From: a bacterium
Lineage (GTDB): Bacteria; Desulfobacterota; DSWW01
DNA length: 64,000 nucleotides
Direction: 5' to 3'
Assembly: GCA_028277985.1 (NCBI GenBank)
Contig: JANQFG010000179.1
Span: 1-64,000 of the forward strand
Part shown: one piece after another, positions 1 through 8,700 of the stretch
Layout: each line of letters begins with the position of its first letter
How positions within the stretch are numbered: position 1 is the first letter of the stretch
Program-made: the position numbers and the translations under genes
The notes under the pieces: generated by a model
Told to the model about the DNA's origin: nothing
The model's input: only the letters and a program-made list of their open reading frames with translations
The model's database searches: none

Positions 1-519
1 CTCGAACCGATGGATCGGCACCTCAGGCTGGAAGAGGCGCTCAACTTCTGCGGCCTCACCGGGGAGGAGTTCCGAGACCTGGCCGACCTGTCCCTGCTCA
101 TCGCCGTCTTTCTGTTCGATCTCTTCCTCGGCAAGGGACTGGATCTCTGGGACGGGAAATTCGAGTTCGTGAAGACGAACAAGGAGATTCTGCTCGCCGA
201 TTCCATCACACCCGACGAGCTCCGCATCACCTTGCAGGGAACCCAGCTGAGCAAGGAGCCCCTTCGTCAGTATTACAAGAAAGAGGACCCGGCCTTCTGC
301 CAGGTCATGGAGGCGATCAAGGAGGACGACGCCTCCTCCGGATCGATCCGAAAACAGGTGAAGTCCCGCCTGGGACGAGGTCCGAACAAGGTGGATGCGG
401 GTTTCCGAAAAATCGCCGAACAGATGTACCTGTCCCTTGCCCATCGCGTGACCGGGTCAGACTTGTTTGCAGACACGATGGCCCTCGATGAAGTTGTGGA
501 CCATCTGGACGCCTACTAG
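1..519 (+). CDS. purC: Phosphoribosylaminoimidazole-succinocarboxamide synthase, C-terminal part (5' truncated)
   Basis: The reading frame is open from the first base, so this is the 3' part of a gene that starts outside the window; about 172 codons are visible. PurC joins CAIR and aspartate to give SAICAR in purine synthesis, using ATP, in the cytoplasm. The visible part carries the family's late motif, a KFEFVKTN stretch followed by LLADSITPDELR (compare the usual KFEFG...DEvlTPDssR), then a basic C-terminal tail. The assignment rests on that single motif region. The stop lies 28 bases before the next start, and the following Shine-Dalgarno sequence (aaaggag) sits in that gap, so co-transcription with the TPR gene is likely. 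Confidence 0.7.
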   Translation, partial: LEPMDRHLRLEEALNFCGLTGEEFRDLADLSLLIAVFLFDLFLGKGLDLWDGKFEFVKTNKEILLADSITPDELRITLQGTQLSKEPLRQYYKKEDPAFCQVMEAIKEDDASSGSIRKQVKSRLGRGPNKVDAGFRKIAEQMYLSLAHRVTGSDLFADTMALDEVVDHLDAY

Positions 520-547
520 CCCTCAAAGGAGAAAAGGACACGGTTTC

Positions 548-1294
548 ATGGCCACCACGAAGAGAATCACCCGAAAAGAGATCAGACAACCGGACGAGTT
601 CATGACCCTATCGGCGAGGGGAATCGAGTTTGCCCAGGCCCACGCCCGCGAGCTCATCATAGGGGTCGCCTCGGTGATCGTGCTCGGCTTGCTGATCTGG
701 GCTGCGAGCGCCTACTCGGCGAAAAAGGAGGCGGACGCCTCCCGCATGCTCGGGCAGGTACAGTCTCTGCTGCACCCGATCTCGACCAGCCCGGAGGGAG
801 GGCAGGCTCCCGTCCCCACCGAACCGACCCCCGAAGAGACGGGCCAGGCGCAGGCCCTGCTCGAGGATCTGGTCCAGAACTACAAACGGACCGAGGCAAG
901 CAACGTTGCGCGGATTCTGCTGGGCCAGCGTCACTACGAGTCGCGAAACTACGACGCGGCTATCGAGGCGTATGAAGCCTTTCTCAAGAAAGGAAACCGG
1001 AAACCGGAGCTGACGGCCATGGCCTGGGAAGGACTCGCCTATTCCCATGAAGCGAAGGAGGACTTTGCAGAAGCTGCATCCTGCTACGAGGAACTGAGCC
1101 GGACGTCCATGACCAACCTTCATGGCTGGGCCTATCTCGGAATGGCCCGCTGCTACGAGAAGCTGGGAGAGCTCGAGAAGGCCAGCGATGCTTATCGTAC
1201 GCTCATCACCGATTACCCCCAGCACCCGAAGGCGGCTGAAGCGAACGCGAGCATTGCCAGGATGGCCCCGTCCCTGGATAGCGAGGACCATTGA
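548..1294 (+). CDS. Membrane-anchored TPR protein (YfgM/ancillary translocon-like)
   Basis: A 248-residue protein with a basic cytoplasmic N-terminus, one transmembrane segment (about residues 35-55, rich in I/V/L/A), then a periplasmic domain with tetratricopeptide-like helices (NYDAAIEAYEAFL, FAEAASCYEELSR, ELEKASDAYRTLI). This layout matches YfgM-type ancillary SecYEG subunits and Tol-Pal-associated TPR proteins, which bind other envelope proteins; the exact partner cannot be told. ATG 548 was chosen because aaaggag lies about 12 bases upstream and the protein then begins with a typical short basic segment; longer in-frame starts overlap purC. The stop is followed by a 71-base gap before the next small gene. 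Confidence 0.75.
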   Translation: MATTKRITRKEIRQPDEFMTLSARGIEFAQAHARELIIGVASVIVLGLLIWAASAYSAKKEADASRMLGQVQSLLHPISTSPEGGQAPVPTEPTPEETGQAQALLEDLVQNYKRTEASNVARILLGQRHYESRNYDAAIEAYEAFLKKGNRKPELTAMAWEGLAYSHEAKEDFAEAASCYEELSRTSMTNLHGWAYLGMARCYEKLGELEKASDAYRTLITDYPQHPKAAEANASIARMAPSLDSEDH

Positions 1295-1365
1295 CGACGC
1301 ACGCTCATGACCCTATGATAGAAGGAAAGCCGCCACTTCTCTTCAATAAGATGGAGGAGAGGAAC

Positions 1366-1671
1366 ATGAAGAACCGGTTTCAGGAATCCGCTCCGAGGCT
1401 TCGCACATGGGCGCTCACGGCATTTTGCCTGGTGGCCGTGGCCGGGATGTTCACGTTCACGGCGACGGTTGGGGACGCAGAAGCCGATGAGTACGACCCG
1501 AAAAAGGCTGCCAACCCGATAAGGATTGCCGCCTACATCGTCCACCCCGTCGGGGTTCTCCTGGACTACGGCATCGCGAGACCCTGCTTCTGGGTCGTGA
1601 AACGGGAACCCTTCTCCACGATCTTCGGGTACGAGAAGCCCTGGCGAGAGGATCTTCCGGAAAGGGAGTGA
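1366..1671 (+). CDS. Small exported protein of unknown function
   Basis: A 101-residue protein with an N-terminal basic stretch, a hydrophobic segment around residues 15-35 and an AEA-type cleavage site, so it is probably a secreted or inner-membrane-anchored protein. The mature part is about 60 residues and contains a second weakly hydrophobic segment (IRIAAYIVHPVGVLLDYGI). The ATG at 1366 has a strong ggaggagagg upstream. No function is recognised. It lies between the TPR membrane protein and rimI on the same strand, which suggests an envelope role but does not prove it. No cysteine occurs at the cleavage site, so it does not look like a lipoprotein. Confidence 0.6.
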   Translation: MKNRFQESAPRLRTWALTAFCLVAVAGMFTFTATVGDAEADEYDPKKAANPIRIAAYIVHPVGVLLDYGIARPCFWVVKREPFSTIFGYEKPWREDLPERE

Positions 1672-1704
1672 TCCGACGCGGGGGCATGAGGCCGGGAAGA
1701 TCTG

Positions 1705-2160
1705 ATGCTTTTCTCGATACGAAGAATGACCGAGAAGGACCTGGACGAGATTCTTGCCATCGAGCAGGCCTCATACAAAACCCCGTGGAGCCGGCGGGCC
1801 TTTGAAAGCGAGATCAACGCCCGCCACGCCTTTCCACTTATCCTGGGCCGACCGGACTCCTCCTCTGTTCTCGGCTATGTATGCTACTGGCTCACTCTTG
1901 ACGAATGCCACATCCTGAACGTTGCGATCCATCCTCGTTTTCGACGCATGGGGCTCGCATCCCAACTCATCGACCACCTCCTCGAAATCTGTCAGCGTGA
2001 AGGCGTCCTGCGTTACTTCCTGGAGGTGCGCGTGTCGAATGAGGGCGCCATTTCACTCTACAGGAAATACGGCTTCAAGGTATGCGGGGTTCGAAGAAGA
2101 TACTACGGTGATACCGGTGAAGATGCCCTGATCATGCAACGGAGGGGCGCTTGGAACTGA
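1705..2160 (+). CDS. rimI: Ribosomal protein S18 alanine N-acetyltransferase (GNAT family)
   Basis: A 151-residue single GNAT domain of the usual RimI length. It begins with the typical IRRMTEKDLDEILAIEQASY...PWS stretch and has the acetyl-CoA binding motif HPRFRRMGLASQLIDHL and the C-terminal NEGAISLYRKYGFK..GVRRRYY segment seen in RimI. The enzyme acetylates the N-terminal alanine of a ribosomal protein. Its last ten bases overlap the TTG start of pyrK, so translation is likely coupled. RimI and the unspecific GNATs are hard to separate by eye, but the IEQASY and YYxDTGEDALIM motifs favour RimI. Confidence 0.8.
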   Translation: MLFSIRRMTEKDLDEILAIEQASYKTPWSRRAFESEINARHAFPLILGRPDSSSVLGYVCYWLTLDECHILNVAIHPRFRRMGLASQLIDHLLEICQREGVLRYFLEVRVSNEGAISLYRKYGFKVCGVRRRYYGDTGEDALIMQRRGAWN

Positions 2161-2984
2161 CTCCTCGAGACACGATTGCCCCGATCGTCCACATCGTCTC
2201 CAATCGTGAGATCGCTCCAGAAATCTTCCTGATCGCCTTCGAGGCGCCTCATCTAGCCAAGCAAGCGCTGCCGGGACAGTTCGTGATGCTCTCGGTCCCC
2301 CCCTTGTACGATCCTCTCCTGCCGAGACCCTTCGCCGTGTTCGACGTGGAGGGGTCCGTTGTCAAGGTCCTTTACAGGACGGTGGGGAAGGGCACCGGCC
2401 AGCTTTCTCGAACCAAGAAGGGCGATCTTCTCAAGGTGCTCGGTCCCCTTGGCAATGGTTTCTCCCTGCCCGATCCCGGCACGACATCTATCGTTGTGGC
2501 AGGAGGCATCGGCATCGCCTCTGTGTACTTCCTTCTCGTACACCTCTTGAAAAGAGCTACGGCCCCGACCACCCTTCTCTACGGGGTGAGGTTTAAACAG
2601 GAGTTGATCCCACTTGAACCGCTCGAGGAGCGCGGGCTTCTCATCCGGATTGCCACGGAAGACGGCAGGCAAGGGGTCCAGGGTACGGTTGCACCCCTCC
2701 TGCAAGATACCCTTGACCAGGGGCTCCCGGAAACGGATCGGGAGTATTTTGTTTGCGGCCCCCTCGCCATGCTGAGGGCGGTTGCCGGACGCATGGACGG
2801 TCGCGGCGTCCGGGCGCAATTCTCACTGGAATCCCGGATGGCCTGTGGGTACGGGGTTTGTCAGGGGTGCGTCCTGCCTTTCAAGGACGACGCGGACCCG
2901 GGGCAGGTTCGGTACCGGAAGGTCTGCACCGAGGGACCCGTGTTTTCACCAGACTCGATCTCCTGGGAGGCGATCCCGGAATGA
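2151..2984 (+). CDS. pyrK: Dihydroorotate dehydrogenase electron-transfer subunit
   Basis: A 277-residue FAD/[2Fe-2S] protein that passes electrons from the PyrD flavin to NAD. Visible are the FAD-binding RPFAVFDV segment, the NAD-pocket VVAGGIGIASVYFL stretch, and a C-terminal plant-ferredoxin-like cluster ligand set, Cys232, Cys237, Cys240 and Cys259 (CGYGVCQGC then C). The start is TTG at 2151, preceded by ggagggg, and overlaps rimI by ten bases. The stop codon overlaps the ATG of pyrD as ATGA. The pair therefore forms a class 1B dihydroorotate dehydrogenase typical of anaerobes. Confidence 0.9.
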   Translation: MELTPRDTIAPIVHIVSNREIAPEIFLIAFEAPHLAKQALPGQFVMLSVPPLYDPLLPRPFAVFDVEGSVVKVLYRTVGKGTGQLSRTKKGDLLKVLGPLGNGFSLPDPGTTSIVVAGGIGIASVYFLLVHLLKRATAPTTLLYGVRFKQELIPLEPLEERGLLIRIATEDGRQGVQGTVAPLLQDTLDQGLPETDREYFVCGPLAMLRAVAGRMDGRGVRAQFSLESRMACGYGVCQGCVLPFKDDADPGQVRYRKVCTEGPVFSPDSISWEAIPE

Positions 2985-3955
2985 AGGCCGGCCTGAAAGA
3001 AGAAGGAGGCGATGGGACATTGAGCCGTATCGATACCTCCGTTTCCCTGGCAGGGCTTTCCATGAAGACGCCGGTGATGACGGCTTCAGGAACCTGCGGA
3101 TACGGACTTGAGCTGGTCCCTTACGCCGACTTGTCCCGCCTGGGCGCCCTCGTGGTCAAGGGCCTCTCCGTGGAGCCCCGACGGGGCAACCCCCCGCCAC
3201 GAATCATCGAAACCTGCGGAGGGATGCTCAACGCCATCGGGCTCGAGAACGTCGGCATGGAGGCCTTCGTCGCCGAGACGTTGCCGCGGCTCGCTGACCA
3301 CGAAACCTTCATCATCGTGAACATCCTAGGTGAATCCCGGGAAGAATACGGGATCCTGATCGATCGCCTGGGCGAGCAGGAAGGCGTTCACGGATTCGAG
3401 GTCAATGTGTCCTGCCCGAATGTTCAGAAGGGCGGGATCGCCTTCGGCTCCGATCCGGACACTCTGGAGGACCTGGTCCGCTATCTGCGTGAGAGAACGC
3501 AAAAACCCCTGATCATCAAGTTGTCGCCGAACGTCACCGATATAGTAGATATGGCTAGACGGGCCGAAGGGGCCGGGGCAGACGCACTGTCGGTGATCAA
3601 TACGATTCGAGGCATGTCGGTGGATCCGGAAACCAGAAGACCTCATCTGGCCATGGTGATCGGCGGCCTTTCCGGCCCGGCCATCAAGCCGGTCGCTCTT
3701 CGGATGGTGTGGGAGGTGGCTGCGAAGGTCAAGATCCCTGTCATCGGCGTGGGAGGGATTCTGAGCGGAGAGGACGCGATCGAATTCCTGATCGCAGGGG
3801 CATCTGCGGTTCAAGTCGGCACGGCACACTTTCGAAACCCGGCGGCCTGTATCGAAGTTACGGAAGGTATCGAGCGCTATCTCGAGCGGCACGGGATTCG
3901 GGACGTAAAGGAACTGATCGGATCGATTCAGCTCGATCCAAGCCCGGGGCCCTGA
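2981..3955 (+). CDS. pyrD: Dihydroorotate dehydrogenase class 1B catalytic subunit
   Basis: Oxidises dihydroorotate to orotate in pyrimidine synthesis, with FMN, as a heterotetramer with PyrK. Motifs seen include TASGTCGYG near the N-terminus, the catalytic VNVSCPNVQKGG loop whose cysteine is the class 1B base, IIKLSPNVTDI, and the FMN phosphate-binding IPVIGVGGILSGEDAIEFL. From ATG 2981 the product is 324 residues and starts inside the pyrK stop (ATGA). An alternative TTG at 3020 follows a fine aaggagg and would give 311 residues, close to the usual size, so the true start could be 3020. Either way the gene is translationally coupled to pyrK. Confidence 0.92.
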   Translation: MKAGLKEEGGDGTLSRIDTSVSLAGLSMKTPVMTASGTCGYGLELVPYADLSRLGALVVKGLSVEPRRGNPPPRIIETCGGMLNAIGLENVGMEAFVAETLPRLADHETFIIVNILGESREEYGILIDRLGEQEGVHGFEVNVSCPNVQKGGIAFGSDPDTLEDLVRYLRERTQKPLIIKLSPNVTDIVDMARRAEGAGADALSVINTIRGMSVDPETRRPHLAMVIGGLSGPAIKPVALRMVWEVAAKVKIPVIGVGGILSGEDAIEFLIAGASAVQVGTAHFRNPAACIEVTEGIERYLERHGIRDVKELIGSIQLDPSPGP

Positions 3956-3980
3956 GGCCTCCCGGACATGGAAACTCGCT

Positions 3981-4319
3981 ATGTCGGATCTGTACATCGA
4001 ATCAAAAAAGGACCTGGATCGACTCAGGAAGCTGTTTCGGCGGCTCCATCTCACGAAGGAAAAGGAGATCGCCGTCAGTAGGGTAGGAAAACGGCTCGGG
4101 GCAAGCGAGATCAAATCCATGCGCGAAATCGAGGCCACCATCGCTGCGCTGCTCGAGCGGCAGAAGATGGTCACGAATGCTCAACAGAGAAGCCTCTTCG
4201 AGAACTTCAAGAATCAGTACCACGCGAACATGCGCGGCTGGCGAAACCGGCTCGCCTTTGCGGAGACACAGCGGATCCGCAAGCGCAGGCGAAGGCTTCA
4301 GAAAGCGTCGAACCAGTAG
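3981..4319 (+). CDS. Small basic helical protein, unknown function
   Basis: A 112-residue, strongly basic protein (clusters such as RIRKRRRRLQK at the C-terminus) that is predicted by eye to be almost wholly helical. It has no membrane segment, no cysteines and no motif I recognise. The basic tail would suit RNA, ribosome or DNA contact, but that is inference. It starts 25 bases after pyrD on the same strand and is the last gene before the convergent gltBD operon. A small possible hairpin (TGCGGC/GCCGCA, 4326-4341) lies in the 49-base convergent gap, without a T-tract. Confidence 0.6.
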   Translation: MSDLYIESKKDLDRLRKLFRRLHLTKEKEIAVSRVGKRLGASEIKSMREIEATIAALLERQKMVTNAQQRSLFENFKNQYHANMRGWRNRLAFAETQRIRKRRRRLQKASNQ

Positions 4320-4368
4320 ATTCTTTGCGGCAATCGCCGCACCGGATCCCGCAACGTTTCGGTAGGTC

Positions 4369-5799
4369 TCAACTCGCTGTCAGGTACGCATCGATCGCCG
4401 CGGCGGCGAGGCGTCCGGAATCGATCGACCGGACCACGAGCGACGCGCCCATGATCGAATCCCCCGCGGCGAACACCCCCGGTACGGATGTCATGTAGTT
4501 GGATGCAACCTCCAGGTTGCCCCGCCCATCCCTGTCGAGCTGCAGGTCCTCCACAAGGGGACCGTGTTCGAGGTGAATGAACCCCATGGCCAGCAGGACA
4601 AGATCCGCCTCTATCTCGAAATCTGAGCCTGCGACCTCTATGAACTCCTGTCGACCCGCCTCATCCGGCTCTGACAACTCGAGCCGGATACAGCTCAGTT
4701 TCCGTACGGCTCCGCCCGTCCCGACAAAGGCCTTCGTCGCAACGCTCCAGAGGCGGCCGCAGCCTTCCTCCTGAGAAGAGGACGTGGTCATGACCCTGGG
4801 CCATGTCGGCCAGGGATTGTCCGGCTCCCGTTCCTCCGGGGGCTGGGACAGGATCTCGATTTGAACGATCTCCTTCGCCCCCTGGCGCCGCGCCGTGCCG
4901 ATGCAGTCGGAGCCCGTATCTCCACCGCCGATCACCACCACATTCTTCCCCCGGGCAAGAATCTCGTCCCCCTGCGGAATGATCTCACCCGCGTTGCGAC
5001 GGTTCTGCTGCACGAGAAACTCCATGGCGAAGTGGATTCCGTCCAGGTCCCGGCCCGGAACGTCGAGATTTCTGGGCACACCCGCGCCCGTCGCCAACAG
5101 GATCGCGTCGAAGCTTCTCATCATGTATCGGCCCGAAACATCCACCCCGGCCTCCACCCCGGTCTCGAAGACGACCCCTTCCGCGGTCATCTGTTCGATC
5201 CGACGATCGAGGATCCATTTCTCCATCTTGAAGTCCGGGATGCCGTAGCGCAGGAGCCCTCCTACGCGGTCCGATTTCTCGAAAACCACGGCTTCATGGC
5301 CTCGCCGCGCCAGTTGTTGGGCCGCGGCCAGGCCCGCCGGACCCGAGCCGACAACAGCGATCCGCTTGCCCGTCTTGACCGGTGCCGGTTCCGGCTCCAC
5401 CCAGCCCTCTTCCCATCCTCGCTCGATGATCTGGAGCTCGATCTGTTTGATCGTGACCGCGGGCTGGTTGATGGCGAGGGTGCAGGCCGGCTCACAAGGG
5501 GCGGGGCACACCCTGCCGGTCACCTCCGGAAGGTTGTTCGTTGCGTGCAGAAGGTCGAGGGCACGCCGCCAGTTCTTCCTGTAAACCATGTCGTTCCAGT
5601 CCGGGATCAGATTCTTCACCGGACATCCGTAGACATGGCAGAAGGGGATGCCACAGTCCATGCAGCGTGCTGCCTGGCCTTCCAGCTCCGTGTCGGTGAG
5701 AGGCGCGGTGAACTCGCGATAATCCCGGATACGGTCTCCTACGGGCCGCTTCGACGGATCCTGACGCGTGTAGATCATGAATCCCGTAGGCTTACCCAT
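4369..5799 (-). CDS. gltD: Glutamate synthase small subunit (NADPH, FAD, Fe-S)
   Basis: A 476-residue protein that oxidises NAD(P)H and passes electrons through FAD and Fe-S clusters to GltB. The N-terminal half has the cluster-binding motifs CMDCGIPFC..GC and CPAPCEPACTL; next come the FAD Rossmann motif GSGPAGLAAA and the pyridine-nucleotide motif GGGDTGSDC; the C-terminal GVFAAGDS segment closes the FAD domain. The start is the ATG at 5799, giving the usual MGKPTGFM beginning; a longer upstream frame is unlikely. This ATG overlaps the gltB stop by eight bases, so the two subunits are coupled. Confidence 0.92.
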   Translation of the reverse strand: MGKPTGFMIYTRQDPSKRPVGDRIRDYREFTAPLTDTELEGQAARCMDCGIPFCHVYGCPVKNLIPDWNDMVYRKNWRRALDLLHATNNLPEVTGRVCPAPCEPACTLAINQPAVTIKQIELQIIERGWEEGWVEPEPAPVKTGKRIAVVGSGPAGLAAAQQLARRGHEAVVFEKSDRVGGLLRYGIPDFKMEKWILDRRIEQMTAEGVVFETGVEAGVDVSGRYMMRSFDAILLATGAGVPRNLDVPGRDLDGIHFAMEFLVQQNRRNAGEIIPQGDEILARGKNVVVIGGGDTGSDCIGTARRQGAKEIVQIEILSQPPEEREPDNPWPTWPRVMTTSSSQEEGCGRLWSVATKAFVGTGGAVRKLSCIRLELSEPDEAGRQEFIEVAGSDFEIEADLVLLAMGFIHLEHGPLVEDLQLDRDGRGNLEVASNYMTSVPGVFAAGDSIMGASLVVRSIDSGRLAAAAIDAYLTAS

Positions 5800-8700
5800 G
5801 GTAGACCTCTTCAGTAGCCGACACCGTTTCCCGGTCACGGTCTTCCTGGAGCCGCATACGCTCCATGGATTCCCTGTAGTCGATGGGCATCACCTTCACG
5901 AACGAGGGAAGGCAGGCTTCCCAGTTCTCGAGGATCTTCTTCGCCTGGAGACTTCCCGTGTAATCCTCGTAACCCTGGATCAAGGTTCTCAACTCCGCCT
6001 GATCCTCTTCTGTCCAGACGCTCTCCAAATCCACCGTATCCAGGTTGCATCGTGTGTCAAAGGCGCCTGAATCGTTGTACACGTACGCAACCCCACCTGT
6101 CATGCCGGCGGCAAAGTTGTACCCTGTGGTGCCGAGCACCACGACCACGCCACCTGTCATGTATTCACACCCGTGGTCTCCGATCCCTTCGACCACGGCC
6201 CTGGCACCGCTGTTGCGGATTGCAAAACGTTCGCCTGCGAGACCGTGAATGTACACCTCTCCTCGAACGGCCCCGTAGAGCACGACATTTCCGGCAATGA
6301 TGTTCGAGCCGGGATCGAACCTCGCCGCGGAAGGCGGAACAAGGATGATCTTCCCGCCCGAAAGCCCCTTGCCCACATAGTCGTTCGCATCCCCCTCCAC
6401 CCTTATCGTAACGCCTGCGGCAAGAAAGGCTCCCAGGCTCTGGCCCGCGGAACCGGTCAGCCGGAGGGTGAGCGTGTCCGGAGGTAGTCCGGTCAGTCCG
6501 AAACGGCGCGCGATCTCTCCACTCAAGGTGGTCCCGATACTCCGGTGAACATTCCGAATCGGCATTTCGATATGGACCTGTTCTTCCTTCTCCAGGGCGG
6601 GACCGATCTTCGGGAGAAGCATGCTGTCAAAGGACTTGTCCACTTCGTGCTCCTGGCTCCTTACGCACCGGATCGGACTCATGGATTCGGCGGACCCGTC
6701 ACCCGACTGAATGATGCCGCCCAGGTCGACCGTGCCGGCTTTCTTTCGACCCGGGGAGGGGGACGCCTCGAGTCGGTCGACGCGGCCGATCATCTCCTCA
6801 ACGGTCCGGAAGCCCAGCATTGCCATCCATTCGCGCAGTTCCTGGGCAATGAAGCGCATGAAACGCTCTACATGCTCCGGTTTACCGGGGAATCGTTTTC
6901 GGAGCTCCTCGTCCTGGGTGGCAATACCGACGGGGCAGGTGTTGAGGTGACATTTTCGCATCATCACACAACCGAGGGTCACGAGGGTGATCGTCCCGAA
7001 ACCGAATTCCTCGGCGCCGAGAAGGGCGGCGATCGCCAGATCACGGCCTGTCCGCAGCTGGCCGTCCACCTGGACCCGGATCCGATCCCGAAGTCGGTTG
7101 CGAACGAGGGTCTGCTGCGTCTCGGCCAGGCCAAGCTCCCACGGCAGGCCGGTCCGCTTGATCGAGGTGAGAGGGGAGGCACCCGTTCCTCCGTCGTGGC
7201 CCGCGATGAGGACCATATCCGCCTTCGCCTTGGCCACTCCCGCTGCAACGGTGCCCACCCCGGCCGCAGAGACGAGCTTGACCGAAACCCGTGCCTTCGG
7301 GTTGGCCATCTTCAGGTCGAAGATCAGTTGAGCAATGTCCTCGATCGAATAGATGTCGTGGTGGGGCGGTGGGGAAATCAGGGTCACCCCCGGCGTGGTG
7401 AAGCGAACGCGCCCGATTTCCTCGCTCACCTTGTGACCTGGGAGCTGGCCGCCTTCACCAGGTTTGGCTCCCTGGGCAATCTTGATCTGCAGCTCGTCCG
7501 CGTTCACCAGATACTCGATCGTGACTCCGAAACGGCCCGAGGCAACCTGTTTCGTTCGAGACCGGCTGCTGTCTCCCCCGGGCAGGGGCAGATACCGCCG
7601 CGGGTCTTCGCCTCCCTCGCCGGAGTTGCTTCTCGCCCCGAGGCGGTTCATGGCGATCGCGATCGCCTCGTGGGTTTCGGTCGAAATCGAACCGAGGGAC
7701 ATGGCCCCTGTCGTGAAGCGGGAGACCACGCTGTCGATCGGCTCGACCTCCTCGATCGGGATGGGTGTCCCTCTTCGAAAGGCCAGAAGGCTTCGGATCG
7801 TTACCCCCACGCTCGACTGTTCGTCGATGATTCGCGAGTACTCCTTGAAGACCCTGTAGTCGTCCGTCCAGCATGCTTGCTGGAGCTTGTAGATCGCCTC
7901 GGCGCTGAGTAGATGCTTCTCCCCGTTGATTCGGTTGTTGTAGGAGCCGCCCATGTCCAGAAGCCTGGGCGCGGGACCATTCTTCGGGTATCCCCTTCGA
8001 TGCAATGCTTCTGCATCCCCGGCGATCTCATCCAACCCGACCCCCCCGACACGGGAAACCGTACCGGAGAAGTATCGATCGACCAGGTCCGGCCCCAATC
8101 CCACGGCTTCAAAGATCTGCGCGCCGTGAAAGCTCCGAATCGTCGAAATGCCCATTCGACTGAGGGTCTTCAGCAATCCCTTCTTCACGGCGGTGATATA
8201 CGAATCCAGGGCATCTTCCGGTGTACACGAAGTTTCGAGGCGGCCCTCCTCAGAGAGTTCCCGGACGGTAGCAAGCGCGAGATACGGACAGACCGCGTTC
8301 GCCCCGTACGCGATGAGCAGGGCAAAGTGCATCACCTCTCGCGCGTCACCGGTCTCGACGACGATACCGGCCTGGGTGCGCAGCCCCTTGCGGATGAGGT
8401 GGTGATGAAGCCCGGAGGCGGCAAGCAGCGAAGGGATCGGCATCTGTTTCGCATCCACGTCGCGGTCCGTGAGAATCAGCAGTGTGGCCCCATCGGCGAT
8501 CGCTCTTTCAGCCTGCTCGAAAACCGAATCCAGCGATTCTTCAAGACAGTCCCCGTCTCCACCGACAGCGAACAGAATGTCTATGCTCGCGGCAACGATG
8601 TCCGGATGGTTCGCATACCTGAGCCGGTGCATGTCCTCCGGGGTGAGGATCGGGTGGTTGAGCTTGAGTTGCCGGCAGTGTTCCGGCGTCTCTGCCAGCA

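Noticed and set aside
4326-4341. TGCGGC/GCCGCA hairpin between the small basic gene and gltD as a two-way terminator
   Set aside because: Only six pairs and no T-tract on either side, so it is not listed as a terminator.
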